From Candidatus Babelota bacterium (GTDB taxonomy: Bacteria; Babelota; Babeliae; Babelales; Babelaceae): DNA of 64,000 bases. The notes beneath the pieces were generated by a model. That model searched no databases, was not told the origin of the DNA, and worked only from the letters and a program-made list of their open reading frames with translations. The DNA lies in contig JAMCTG010000005.1 of the NCBI GenBank assembly GCA_023379005.1, positions 124,001-188,000 on the forward strand, read 5' to 3'. Of the stretch, positions 7,558-17,600 are shown piece by piece (the first letter of the stretch is position 1; every line of letters starts with the position of its first letter). Made by a program: the position numbers and the translations under genes.

Positions 7558-8547
7558 ATGAAATTTAAAAAATATTTAATGTTGACGGCTGTAGCTATAA
7601 ATGTAAGTACGTGTTTTGGTGTAGATCCAGTTCCGACAATTGCAAGTGCTCAACCTACAGGTGTTGCTAGTGGTTCAAAACCAGAAGAAAATATATTTCC
7701 AGAAGACTTATTCGGTGATTCTAAAACTATAAAAATAATAGAGCTTTATAACAAGTTACAAGAAAAAAATCTTCCATTTTCAAAAAATATTCAACTACAA
7801 ATTAGAGATGGATTTTTATCTGCAATTAAAAAAACAACCACTGAATCTTCGATGGAAATTTTAAAAATTATTCCTACTGGCGTTAAAGGCATGACAAAGG
7901 GAATGGCAGCAATTTTCTTTAAATTATTTACTGGCATGAAACCTTTACAATGGAACAATCTAGCATTATTAAATAATAAAGTTTATAGACTTGTTATTCC
8001 ATTTACTCAAGTTGCACTTGGCAATTTAAACCGCGAACAAAGAGCGAATCAAATTAGTTCAGAAAACAATCAAGATCTTACATGGTTAGCAATTCAAAAG
8101 AAAGTTACGCGAGAATTGGACCATTCAATTATGTATCTTAATAAAGCATTAATCTGGTATTGTCCTGAAACAAGATATTCAAAAACATCTTTCATTTCTA
8201 GATATGCAATTAACTTTACAAATAGTTTTTCAACTTATGATTTGCAAGAAATTTCATTTTATTTAAAACAAACAATCGATGATATTGCGACTCTGAAAAC
8301 AATTATTATGGATAGTAAAAATTTGTCAGAAATTCAGCAAAAACATGATTTAATCAAAAGATGGTTGACAAGTGTTTGCGATGATCTTGAACATATTTCA
8401 AATTTTGTTGATCCTCAAGAACCTGGAAAAAATAATCCTGGTAAAATTAACTTTATGAAATTATCTGCAGGTAATTCTCAAAAAGCTTCGCTGGAAGATT
8501 TGTTGTCTGGCGGCAATGGTCTAGCATCACTTGCAGGAATGCAATAA
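7558..8547 (+). CDS. Exported protein of unknown function, cluster gene 1
   Basis: 329 residues from the ATG at 7558; the ATG at 7546 is part of a TGGAAAAAG ribosome site. An N-terminal hydrophobic leader (about 1-20, ending CFG) predicts export. The mature part starts with a Pro/Ala/Gly/Ser linker and then appears helical, with no motif I recognise. A C-terminal Gly-rich stretch (LLSGGNGLASLAG) ends the protein. It is the first of four consecutive exported, unrecognised genes with gaps of 1-22 bases or overlaps, so they are probably one operon. Confidence 0.6.
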   Translation: MKFKKYLMLTAVAINVSTCFGVDPVPTIASAQPTGVASGSKPEENIFPEDLFGDSKTIKIIELYNKLQEKNLPFSKNIQLQIRDGFLSAIKKTTTESSMEILKIIPTGVKGMTKGMAAIFFKLFTGMKPLQWNNLALLNNKVYRLVIPFTQVALGNLNREQRANQISSENNQDLTWLAIQKKVTRELDHSIMYLNKALIWYCPETRYSKTSFISRYAINFTNSFSTYDLQEISFYLKQTIDDIATLKTIIMDSKNLSEIQQKHDLIKRWLTSVCDDLEHISNFVDPQEPGKNNPGKINFMKLSAGNSQKASLEDLLSGGNGLASLAGMQ

Positions 8548-8569
8548 TTAATCAAATGGAGGATTTAAC

Positions 8570-9577
8570 ATGAAAAAATTATTATTAAATTTTATATTTA
8601 TTTTAGCAATACCATTTTCAGCATTTGGTGAAAATATTTACAAAATTAATGATGTAAATATTTGGAAATATAAAAATGAATTTGGAAATAAAGTCGCGCT
8701 AAGAACAAAATTTAATTATACAGCAGTTACTGCTAGTGTATTTGTTTCAGGATATATTTTATATAAATTATTAAGCCCAGTTGAAACTATAAGTCCTTCA
8801 CAAGCTTTTTCAGACTGGTTTAATAATTTGACCCCAACTCAACACAGCCAATATATTAATCATTTAAATCAACATGCTTTTAATCAGCCTCTTCCCGCGG
8901 CTGTACCCGCATTTTCTATTTTTTCATTAGATTCATGGAAACGATTTGTTACAAACAAGGGGCCTTCTTTTGTAAAAAGTATGGCATATAATGTTTCTAT
9001 GCAACTATGTATGACTCCAATTTTAAAAATTGCTTTTCCGAAATTAGAAAAATATACATCTAAAGTTTCAAATTACATTAATGATTGGGATTTTGAATGG
9101 TTCATTGAAAATCAGACAGTTTATCAAAAAGTTTTGCAAGAACTTCATCAAGAACTTGGCATGCTTGATTCAAAAATATTTGAAAAAAATATGTCTGCTC
9201 AATTATTAGCATTGCACAAAATGCAAACTGATGCTGTAAATAGTCAGACAAATGCTCAAGAATATTATGATATTGTTTTAAATAAATATGCACTTTTAGT
9301 AAGAGAACTTGAAAAAATAATTGCATTCATGGAATACAGAAAATATATTTACATCAAAGATAATAATAATGATGAGCAAGATATTTTCTCATGTACAAGT
9401 TCTATTAATAATACAATCCAAAAATTAAAAAACACAGTTTCTAACTTTGCTGAGAATTTAAATCAAGTTCAGATTTCTGACGCGAATTACCATAGCACGA
9501 TATTGTCTACTATTAAAAAAATTGAATTAATCGTAAATGATTTACATTCATTAGATCAACAAATTGAGAATAGTTAA
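8570..9577 (+). CDS. Exported or membrane-anchored protein of unknown function, cluster gene 2
   Basis: 335 residues after a clear TGGAGG ribosome site. Signal peptide about 1-20 (ending AFG), then a second hydrophobic stretch near residues 50-67 (AVTASVFVSGYILYKLL), which may anchor the protein. The rest is helical, with amphipathic coiled-coil-like segments toward the C-terminus. No recognised domain. 22 bases follow cluster gene 1 and a single base separates it from cluster gene 3. Confidence 0.6.
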   Translation: MKKLLLNFIFILAIPFSAFGENIYKINDVNIWKYKNEFGNKVALRTKFNYTAVTASVFVSGYILYKLLSPVETISPSQAFSDWFNNLTPTQHSQYINHLNQHAFNQPLPAAVPAFSIFSLDSWKRFVTNKGPSFVKSMAYNVSMQLCMTPILKIAFPKLEKYTSKVSNYINDWDFEWFIENQTVYQKVLQELHQELGMLDSKIFEKNMSAQLLALHKMQTDAVNSQTNAQEYYDIVLNKYALLVRELEKIIAFMEYRKYIYIKDNNNDEQDIFSCTSSINNTIQKLKNTVSNFAENLNQVQISDANYHSTILSTIKKIELIVNDLHSLDQQIENS

Positions 9578-9578
9578 A

Positions 9579-10283
9579 ATGAATTTAATAAAAAAAATAT
9601 TAATTATTTCTTTTATTTTTATTCAAAATTTTCATGCAACAAATAATGATCTTCAAAAATTTCATAATGATTTAAAACAATATAAACCTAATGCCCCTTG
9701 GATAATGCATGAACTTACATCCATGAATATGGATGATTTTTACAAAGGTTTTCATTGCGCAATAAAAATGCTGGCTGATCATAATGAAAGAAAACAGTTT
9801 TTAGAAAAAGATAATGTATGGCCATTTGCATGGTGGCAATGCGCAGTTTATGAATTATATTTGGAAAACTTATTTTGGAATAGCAAAAACGATAAATTCT
9901 TTTTAAATAATGATAAGGCAAATTTAACAGAACTTTTAAAACAAAATTACGAACCTATCTTGCCATTATTAAAAGATTTTGAAGCGGAAGACGAACATCC
10001 TTTATTTTTATTTTATGCATTTTATACAGATTGCTTAACACATATTTTTACTAATGCTGTGAAAAATGCATATTTAGCAATCGAAAATTCTGCTGAATTT
10101 ACAAACTTATTTTTAAAAGTTCTTAAGTTGCAGAAATTTTTGGAACAAAAGATAAAGGTTCTTGGTGAGTTTGCAACATTGGACCAAGATAAAACAAAAT
10201 TCCAAAATACTTACCAACCATTGATAAGTAGAAACCAGGAAATTATAAAGTTGTTAGAAAATGAAAAATCGCAAATTAAATAA
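9579..10283 (+). CDS. Exported protein of unknown function, cluster gene 3
   Basis: 234 residues from the ATG at 9579; an in-frame ATG 15 bases earlier would add five residues before the leader and overlap the previous gene. Leader about 1-20 (IISFIFIQNFHA). Aromatic- and Lys-rich helical protein, Trp-rich near residue 80 (WPFAWWQC). It overlaps the next gene by 23 bases, consistent with co-translation. No homology recognised. Confidence 0.58.
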   Translation: MNLIKKILIISFIFIQNFHATNNDLQKFHNDLKQYKPNAPWIMHELTSMNMDDFYKGFHCAIKMLADHNERKQFLEKDNVWPFAWWQCAVYELYLENLFWNSKNDKFFLNNDKANLTELLKQNYEPILPLLKDFEAEDEHPLFLFYAFYTDCLTHIFTNAVKNAYLAIENSAEFTNLFLKVLKLQKFLEQKIKVLGEFATLDQDKTKFQNTYQPLISRNQEIIKLLENEKSQIK

Positions 10284-13137
10284 GTTAATTACATTTTCGA
10301 TCTTCTTTCTTACCGCATATTGCAATGACACATTAGACTTTGCAAAAAGTTTTATTGAAAATTACGATATTGCTAGTAAATATACTCATGAGTATCACCC
10401 TTTTGTTTTAGAAAAAACAAAAAATAGTTTTAAACAACTGCGCGATTCGTTAACAAATTCCGGATTTAGTCTTGATAATGACATTGTAATATTGGGTTAC
10501 CAAGAAGATGCTATTCCAGCATATACAACTAATTGGTCGGAAAATAAAATTGATGATGAAGCTGCAATAGTAACTGAACAAGGAAAAGAACAAAGTGACA
10601 AAAATATTTTTGGTTTTTTGACTGGTTTTATTTTAAAAGATGCTCAATGGCTGGAACAAAAATGGAATAACAAAGGCCAAAAATTTAATCATATCTTAGG
10701 AAGAAATAGAGATTTTTTTGATGATTCTAGTGTCGTATTTCAAAAGCATGCGTTGCCAAATGATTATACAAAAATTATAAACATTAGAGATCGTATTGAA
10801 AAAGAAATTTATAAACAAGATTACAAAAATGTTTTATCTGAACTAATTGAACTGTGGCAAACATTTTATAATTCACAATTAAGAAATATTGCAGGAAAAG
10901 CTTTAGCATCTCAAGATATTTTATTTTCAATTTCATACGGCCAAACTTTATTAGATTGCGTATCAGGTGTTAACAAATTTTTTGTAGGCCCTGATATTAC
11001 TTACCCTATTGAAACATTAAACATTCAAAAAGAAGATGCTACTGTAAATGCTCAAAAATTCATTCAAACTTTACAGACTAATTTAAAGCCAATAGATAAT
11101 GAATCAACAGCTTACATCTTTTCAAGCTTTGTCGATGGTGTGGGCAAAAGTACATTGTTAAATAATGTTATAAATTGGTCAAAATATAAAACAGATTTTG
11201 CAAAATATATCCGCTGCGACAATTCTTCATCTCAAGATTCACAAATTTATGAGTTTGATAAAGATGTATTTATTGTAGATTTGCCTGCACAAATAAGCCA
11301 TTTTGCATTTAAACCCGACGGATCTGTTTATAATGATATAGAATCATTAAAAGATTGTGATCAAAATTTTAAAACAAAGTTAAAGAATTTTATTAAACAA
11401 AATAAAAAACAGCTTGAAGAAAATTTTGAAAATTTAAAAATTAAATTAATTAATGAAAGTAAGACGATATATTCTGAAACATCTCCTGAATTAAACTTTG
11501 CATTACAAACCTTAAATTTAGCAAATTCACAACCATGGATCCCTTTTGAATTTGAAAATAAACATTATATTTTCGATAAAAATAATTATAATAATATAAA
11601 AATTCTAGTGCCTTTATCAAACGCACATTCTACAGGACTTAAAGAAGCAAGACCTGAACAAATGTTATTTATAAATGGCATATCTCTTCCACAAAATTAC
11701 CAAGATTTTGTAAATAATTTAATTGATAAATTAAAACAAAAAAATGTTAAAAAAATTGTTTTTGTAAATTTCTTAAGCATGTACCCTAGAACATCTCGAG
11801 AAAATGTCCGAGTTAATTTTATTCTGCAATATGCACGACAAATTTTTAAAGATAAATTCAAAATTAATAATAGTTTTTACAAACATACTGTGTTTAGAGA
11901 ACAAGAAATATATCAGTTATTAAAAGATGGAAAAGAAGATTTATTAAATTCATTTATTGCAGAAACTGCTATAAGAATGGCTTTATATGAATTAATGGGA
12001 AATCATAGTAACAATCAGCTTACATCATTAAGCTCTATAAATTTAGAACAACAATTGAAAAATCATGCATTTTCAATTTTACAAAATTATGAAAATGAGC
12101 TCCAAAAAATTGCCTTAAATAAATTATTAATTGATCGAGAAAAAATGCATGACCAATTTTATTTAGATAGAATTTATCATAATGTTTTAAAAATAAATTT
12201 TGATGAAATAATTAAATTAAGTGATGCAATAACAATTATTTTCCAAAGCATTAATAATGAATATTATTCCAATTTATGGCAAAGTTTGAATGGTCAGCTG
12301 ACAGAAAGTAATTATAAAAAAGGAACAGTTACAAGACTAGATAATGGTCAAGAAATTATAATTGTTGATACAATTTCTGAAAAATCTAAAGATGCAGACC
12401 AGCTTACGCCATTTATTTCAAGATTGAGAGCACAATTATATTCAAGTTTATCTGCATTACTGTGGATGATTCAGGAAAAAAATAATATTAAAGATTTAGT
12501 TGGAACTGCGCCTATAGCTGTTAAAAAAACAAGTTCAGGCCAAATCTGCTTAGTACAGAAAGTATTGCCAAAATTATCTGAGCGAAAATTTAATAAAAAT
12601 TATTTCTTAAAATTCTGTGTTGATACTTCTAATAAAAAATGTTGGTCCGAATTTAATAACATTGCTCATTGTACAGATTTTTCAAACATCGGAACATATT
12701 TTGGATTATATGCCTATGGCTATATACCAATTCCTAATGTCAACAACCCAATCAGCATGCTTATTAATAATGTTGTTGATGAATATAATAAAGAAACAAA
12801 ATCTAATTTTATTCTGCCAACATCTGTATTGTTAGAAAAAATTCAATCCAAAAATTTATTCAAAACAATTGAACAAAATTATTCGAAAAAAAATATTGTG
12901 ATAAGAAATGATGATGAAAAGTGCAAAATTATTCAATTATTTATAAAAACAATATGTACATTAGATATGATCTTAAAAGATGTTAATAGTACTATTGCAA
13001 TACAAAAAAATGATTTAAAAGATTTTCAAACTTCATTGATCTTATTTGAAAAAATCACTCTGCCATATTTCTTCAATATCACAATCTCTGGCAATTTGTT
13101 CAATGACTATTCTCAAATCCTGCCAATAATTTCCTAA
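10261..13137 (+). CDS. Large exported protein with a P-loop-like motif, cluster gene 4
   Basis: 958 residues. A short hydrophobic leader (about 8-21) precedes CNDTLDF, suggesting export. Residues 290-298 (FVDGVGKST, followed by LLNN) resemble a Walker A loop of kinase/GTPase type but with Phe-290 where Ala or Gly is usual. FIVDLPA at 337-343 resembles the Walker B/switch II region of GTPases. The remaining sequence is long, helical and unrecognised. A nucleotide-binding protein with an export signal is odd because the periplasm has no ATP or GTP. It could be secreted into a host cell, the leader could be a membrane anchor, or the motif could be non-functional. Last gene of the four-gene cluster. 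Confidence 0.6.
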   Translation: MKNRKLNKLITFSIFFLTAYCNDTLDFAKSFIENYDIASKYTHEYHPFVLEKTKNSFKQLRDSLTNSGFSLDNDIVILGYQEDAIPAYTTNWSENKIDDEAAIVTEQGKEQSDKNIFGFLTGFILKDAQWLEQKWNNKGQKFNHILGRNRDFFDDSSVVFQKHALPNDYTKIINIRDRIEKEIYKQDYKNVLSELIELWQTFYNSQLRNIAGKALASQDILFSISYGQTLLDCVSGVNKFFVGPDITYPIETLNIQKEDATVNAQKFIQTLQTNLKPIDNESTAYIFSSFVDGVGKSTLLNNVINWSKYKTDFAKYIRCDNSSSQDSQIYEFDKDVFIVDLPAQISHFAFKPDGSVYNDIESLKDCDQNFKTKLKNFIKQNKKQLEENFENLKIKLINESKTIYSETSPELNFALQTLNLANSQPWIPFEFENKHYIFDKNNYNNIKILVPLSNAHSTGLKEARPEQMLFINGISLPQNYQDFVNNLIDKLKQKNVKKIVFVNFLSMYPRTSRENVRVNFILQYARQIFKDKFKINNSFYKHTVFREQEIYQLLKDGKEDLLNSFIAETAIRMALYELMGNHSNNQLTSLSSINLEQQLKNHAFSILQNYENELQKIALNKLLIDREKMHDQFYLDRIYHNVLKINFDEIIKLSDAITIIFQSINNEYYSNLWQSLNGQLTESNYKKGTVTRLDNGQEIIIVDTISEKSKDADQLTPFISRLRAQLYSSLSALLWMIQEKNNIKDLVGTAPIAVKKTSSGQICLVQKVLPKLSERKFNKNYFLKFCVDTSNKKCWSEFNNIAHCTDFSNIGTYFGLYAYGYIPIPNVNNPISMLINNVVDEYNKETKSNFILPTSVLLEKIQSKNLFKTIEQNYSKKNIVIRNDDEKCKIIQLFIKTICTLDMILKDVNSTIAIQKNDLKDFQTSLILFEKITLPYFFNITISGNLFNDYSQILPIIS

Positions 13138-13194
13138 TAAATTAAATTCTTATAAAATATCATTTTAATTTAAAAAAAATTATTGGGATGTTTT

Positions 13195-14607
13195 ATGAAA
13201 TTTAAATTTCTCTTCTTTTTTTTGGCATTTAATTTAAATGCTATGCTATGGAAAAATCCAAAATCATTACAATGGCTGTCTGCAATAGAGGTAGCAAAAC
13301 AAACTAAGTTAGAGGATATATATCCCGAAAATTATCCTCTCAAAGAAATATCTTCTTTGATCTGGCGAACTCATAATACAATGGTGAAAAATGCAGTTAA
13401 AAACCAACAAGAAAAAAATATTATGACAAGTTCTTTAAGTAAATCCACAAACATATCGCCTATCATGAGACAGGCATTAATTTTTTGCAACAGTAATATA
13501 CTACCAAAATTAAAAGTTCTGCCAGAAGTTTACACGGGTCTTCAAAATCATTTAGCTAAAGCAAATAAAATTTGCGCAAACAACAATATTATATTTTTTT
13601 TTACAACTAATGGTTATGTTAAAACTTTTTATGTAGCTAATATAGAAACTGAAAAATGTCATGAAATAATAAGTTTGACTAATGAAATTAGATGTATAGC
13701 AATTAATAATAAAAAAAAATTTTTAATTTTTGATGATGGTGCAGGAAGAATTTATTGTAAACAATTACTATGTATTGGCTTACCAGAATTATTATTTACT
13801 CTTGAAAAACATAAAGTTACTTCACTTGCATTATCAGTTCAAGGTAATTTATTGGCTATTGGATGTTCAAACGGTGATGTAGTTATAAAAAGTCTAACAA
13901 ATAATATTGAATATAATTATTGTGAGAAATTACATGATGGTCCAGTTTATTGTCTAGATTTTGATGAATCTGAAAACCTGCTTGTTACAGGTGGGGCGGA
14001 TGCCAAATTTAATATAATAGATTTGTATACAGGACAGCTAATATATGACTGCCAAGACGATCAACCAGTTTTAACGGTTAAGTTTGACCCGAGTGGAAAA
14101 TTTATTTTTTATGGGAATAAAAAAATAAAAATTAAAGATTGGTCAGACAATTTAAATCTGATTCAATTGCATCATACTACATATCAACCTTTTGAAATAT
14201 TTTTTGATAAAAAAAATTCTAAAATTGTAGCTATTTTTAAAGATGGTACGATTATGCAATGGAAAGATCCTAAAGATTATAGATATTTAAATTTAACTAT
14301 AGAACAATTTTTCTTTTTAAAAATAGCTCTATCAATAGATCTGGAAAAAAAATACCATCCTACAAATTTAAATTCTGGTGCAATTGAATGGCACGATGAT
14401 CAAGAAAATTTTAAACCGACAAATAAAAAAATGTCACCCTTAGAAAGAGCACAAAAGAAAATTGGAAAATTTACAAAACACCGTGATTTTTTGCAATTTG
14501 AATCAACGGTGCAGGATTTTATTAAGGAACGGTTGATTGAAAAACTAAATTCATTTCAAGCACAACAAACAAATATTGATCACCCCATAGTTGAGAAAAA
14601 CTGTTAG
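13195..14607 (+). CDS. Exported WD40-repeat protein
   Basis: 470 residues from the ATG at 13195 (an ATG at 13183 lies in the leader region before the TTTT spacer). Signal peptide about 1-15 (ending LNA). At least three WD40-type blades are readable in the middle (HKVTSLALS...GNLLAIGCSNGDV; HDGPVYCLDF...LLVTGGADAKFNI; DDQPVLTVKF...GKFIFYGNKKI), probably within a fuller degenerate propeller. After them, LTIEQFFFLKIA resembles the LTLEQLIFIAQA module that follows the propellers of the WD40 pair at 49-52 kb, so these three share an architecture. Likely a protein-protein interaction scaffold outside the cytoplasm; partner unknown. Confidence 0.7.
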   Translation: MKFKFLFFFLAFNLNAMLWKNPKSLQWLSAIEVAKQTKLEDIYPENYPLKEISSLIWRTHNTMVKNAVKNQQEKNIMTSSLSKSTNISPIMRQALIFCNSNILPKLKVLPEVYTGLQNHLAKANKICANNNIIFFFTTNGYVKTFYVANIETEKCHEIISLTNEIRCIAINNKKKFLIFDDGAGRIYCKQLLCIGLPELLFTLEKHKVTSLALSVQGNLLAIGCSNGDVVIKSLTNNIEYNYCEKLHDGPVYCLDFDESENLLVTGGADAKFNIIDLYTGQLIYDCQDDQPVLTVKFDPSGKFIFYGNKKIKIKDWSDNLNLIQLHHTTYQPFEIFFDKKNSKIVAIFKDGTIMQWKDPKDYRYLNLTIEQFFFLKIALSIDLEKKYHPTNLNSGAIEWHDDQENFKPTNKKMSPLERAQKKIGKFTKHRDFLQFESTVQDFIKERLIEKLNSFQAQQTNIDHPIVEKNC

Positions 14608-14618
14608 CAAGTTATACT
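14591..14618 (+). promoter_or_regulatory. Candidate dnaE promoter
   Basis: TTGAGA (14591-14596), 16 bases, TATACT (14613-14618), 33 bases before the dnaE ATG and overlapping the end of the WD40 gene. Confidence 0.45.
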
Positions 14619-14651
14619 AATAATAAACCTTAAAATTTATATCTGAACTAC

Positions 14652-17600
14652 ATGGACCAACATTTTACTCATCTACATTTGCACTCAGATTATTCTTTAT
14701 TAGATGGCGCTATCACAGTCGATAAATTAATTAATTTTGGAAAACAAAATAAATTAAAAGCACTAGCAATCACTGATCATGGAAATATTTTTGGCGCTGT
14801 AAAATTTTTTCAGCAAGCCCAAAAAGCTGGAATAAAACCAATTTTGGGAATAGAAACTTATTTTACAGAAAATGCAAAAGTAAAAGATGCAAATAATAAA
14901 TATAATCACTTAATATTGTTGGTTCAAAATGAAAAAGGTTACAAAAATTTATGTAAGCTTATTTCGTATGCGTATCAAGAAGGATTCTATTTTAAGCCTA
15001 GAATTGATTATGAAATTTTAGAAAAATATAGCGAAGGTCTAATTGTAACCTCTGCTTGCCTTGGTGGACATATTCCTCAATTATTAATGCAAGATCAATA
15101 TGAAAAAGCATATGAAAAAATTGATTGGTTTTTAAAAGTATTTGGACCTGAACGTTTTTATTTAGAAGTACAGCCTGCGGACCAAAGCGAACAAAAAATT
15201 TTAAATGAAAAATTATTTAATATTGCAAAAGAAAAAGGCGTGCAATTAGTAGCAGCAGGCGATTGTCATTATACGTCACTAGATGATCATGATGCGCATG
15301 AGGTAATGTTGTCAATTCAAACTCAACATAAAATCACAGATCCAGACAGATTTACTTTTGGCGATTGCAGAGCATACATGCGCACTGCACAAGAAATGTT
15401 GGCAGAATTTAAAGATCATCCTGAAGCTGTTTGGAATAGTGGCAAAATTGCTGACATGTGTGATTTTACTTTTAAAACCGGAAAACTATTTTTCCCGCAA
15501 TTTCAAATCCCTGAAAATTTTACACAAGAAGAATATTTTAAAACATTATGCAGACAAGGTTTAGAAGATCTTTTTGCAAATGGCCGCATAGCTTCGGGGA
15601 CCCCGGACATAGGTGAAGCCCATTCTGGGGATAAACTTCATCAAAAAGAAAATTATGAAAAAAGATTAGAATTAGAAGCTGACTTAATTTGTAAAATGGG
15701 TTTTGTTGGGTACTTTTTAGTAGTAAGTGATTTTATAGTTTGGGCAAAAAAGAATGGAATTCCAGTAGGCCCAGGAAGAGGTTCTGCAGCGGGATCTTTA
15801 GTTGCTTGGGCGTTACAAATTACCGATATTGATCCAATAAAATATAATCTTCTTTTTGAAAGATTTTTAAACCCTGAACGCGTATCTATGCCAGATATAG
15901 ATATCGATTTTTGTATTGAAGGCAGAGATAAAGTTATTGAATACGTACGCGAAAAATATGGTCATGACAAAGTCTGCCAAATTATTACGTTTGGTACTAT
16001 GATGGCCAAAGGTGTAATTAAAGATGTCGCACGTGTTCTTGGATTGCCTTTTGAAGATTCAAATGCAATTACAGATCTTATTCCAGATCAATTAAAAATT
16101 ACATTAAAAGAAGCTGTTGAAGCCGAACCACAATTGCAAGAATTAATTAAAAACAATGCTATAATTGCAAAAATTTTTGACCATGCTTATAGATTAGAAG
16201 GTATAACAAGACATGCATCAAAACATGCGGCCGGTATTGTTATTTCGCCAGAAGCAATTGATGATGTTTTACCAATTTATATTCCTCCAAAAACCAATGA
16301 TTTAGTTACGCAATATGCGATGACTGAACTTGAATATCTTGGTTTTTTGAAAATGGATTTTTTAGGTCTTAAAAATTTAACATTAATAAAAAAGACTTTG
16401 GATCTTATCAAACAAAAACATAATTTTTTATTAGATATAAATAAAATTCCACTTGATTGCCCCAAAACATTTAAACTTTTATGCAAAGGCCAAACCTCGG
16501 GCGTGTTCCAATTAGAATCTGAAGGGTTAAAAGATGTTTTACGCAGATTACAGCCAGCATGCTTTGAAGATATAATCGCGGTCAATGCTTTATATAGACC
16601 TGGTCCATTAGGTTCCGGAATGGTAGATGATTTTATTGAACGCAAACATGGCAAACAAAAAATTTCTTATCTTTTTGATGACCTCGAACCAATCTTAAAT
16701 GAAACTTACGGTGTTATTGTTTATCAAGAACAAGTAATGAAAATTGCATCTAAAATTGCAGGTTATTCACTTGGCGAAGCAGATATTTTAAGACGAGCAA
16801 TGGGTAAGAAAAAAGCTGAAGAAATGGCAGCACAAAAAGAAAAATTTGTTACTAAAGCAGTCGGCTTGTCTTATGACAAAAAAAAGGCTGAAGAATTATT
16901 TGAACTCATGGCCTATTTTGCAGGATATGGTTTTAACAAATCACACTCAGCCGCTTATGCTTTAATTGCTTATCAAACAGCATATTTAAAAGCAAACTAC
17001 ACGTCAGAATTTATGGCATGTTTAATTTCTTTAGAAGCGACGAATAGTGACCAAATGGCATTTTATGTGCAAGAAGCTAAAGATATAAATATTGCTATTT
17101 TGCCACCAGATATTAATCAATCACAAGTTAATTTTAGTGTGTGTGAAGGTAAAATTCGATTTGGTTTGCATGGAATAAAAAATGTTGGAATGGCAGCATT
17201 AGAAAATATTATTGCTGATCGCACAAAAAATGGACCATTTAAAAATCTTCTAGATTTTTGCAAACGTGTAGACTTAAGAACTTGTAATAAACGGGTTGTA
17301 GAAAATTTAATCGCTGCTGGAGCATTCGATAATTTACAAGGTAATCGTGCGCAAAAAACAGCAGAGCTTGAAAAAATAATGGACATTGCGTCTGAACACA
17401 AAAAAGCTTTATTAACCGGGCAGATGGATCTATTTGGAATGAACATATCAACTGATAATATGCAAGATATTGATTATTCATTTGAATCATTAGAAGAATG
17501 GTCAGACAAGGTAAAACTTGAAAAAGAAAAAGAAGTGATTGGGGTTTATATAAGTGCACAACCTTTGGATTCTTATGCAAAACAAGTTAGATGGATTGCG

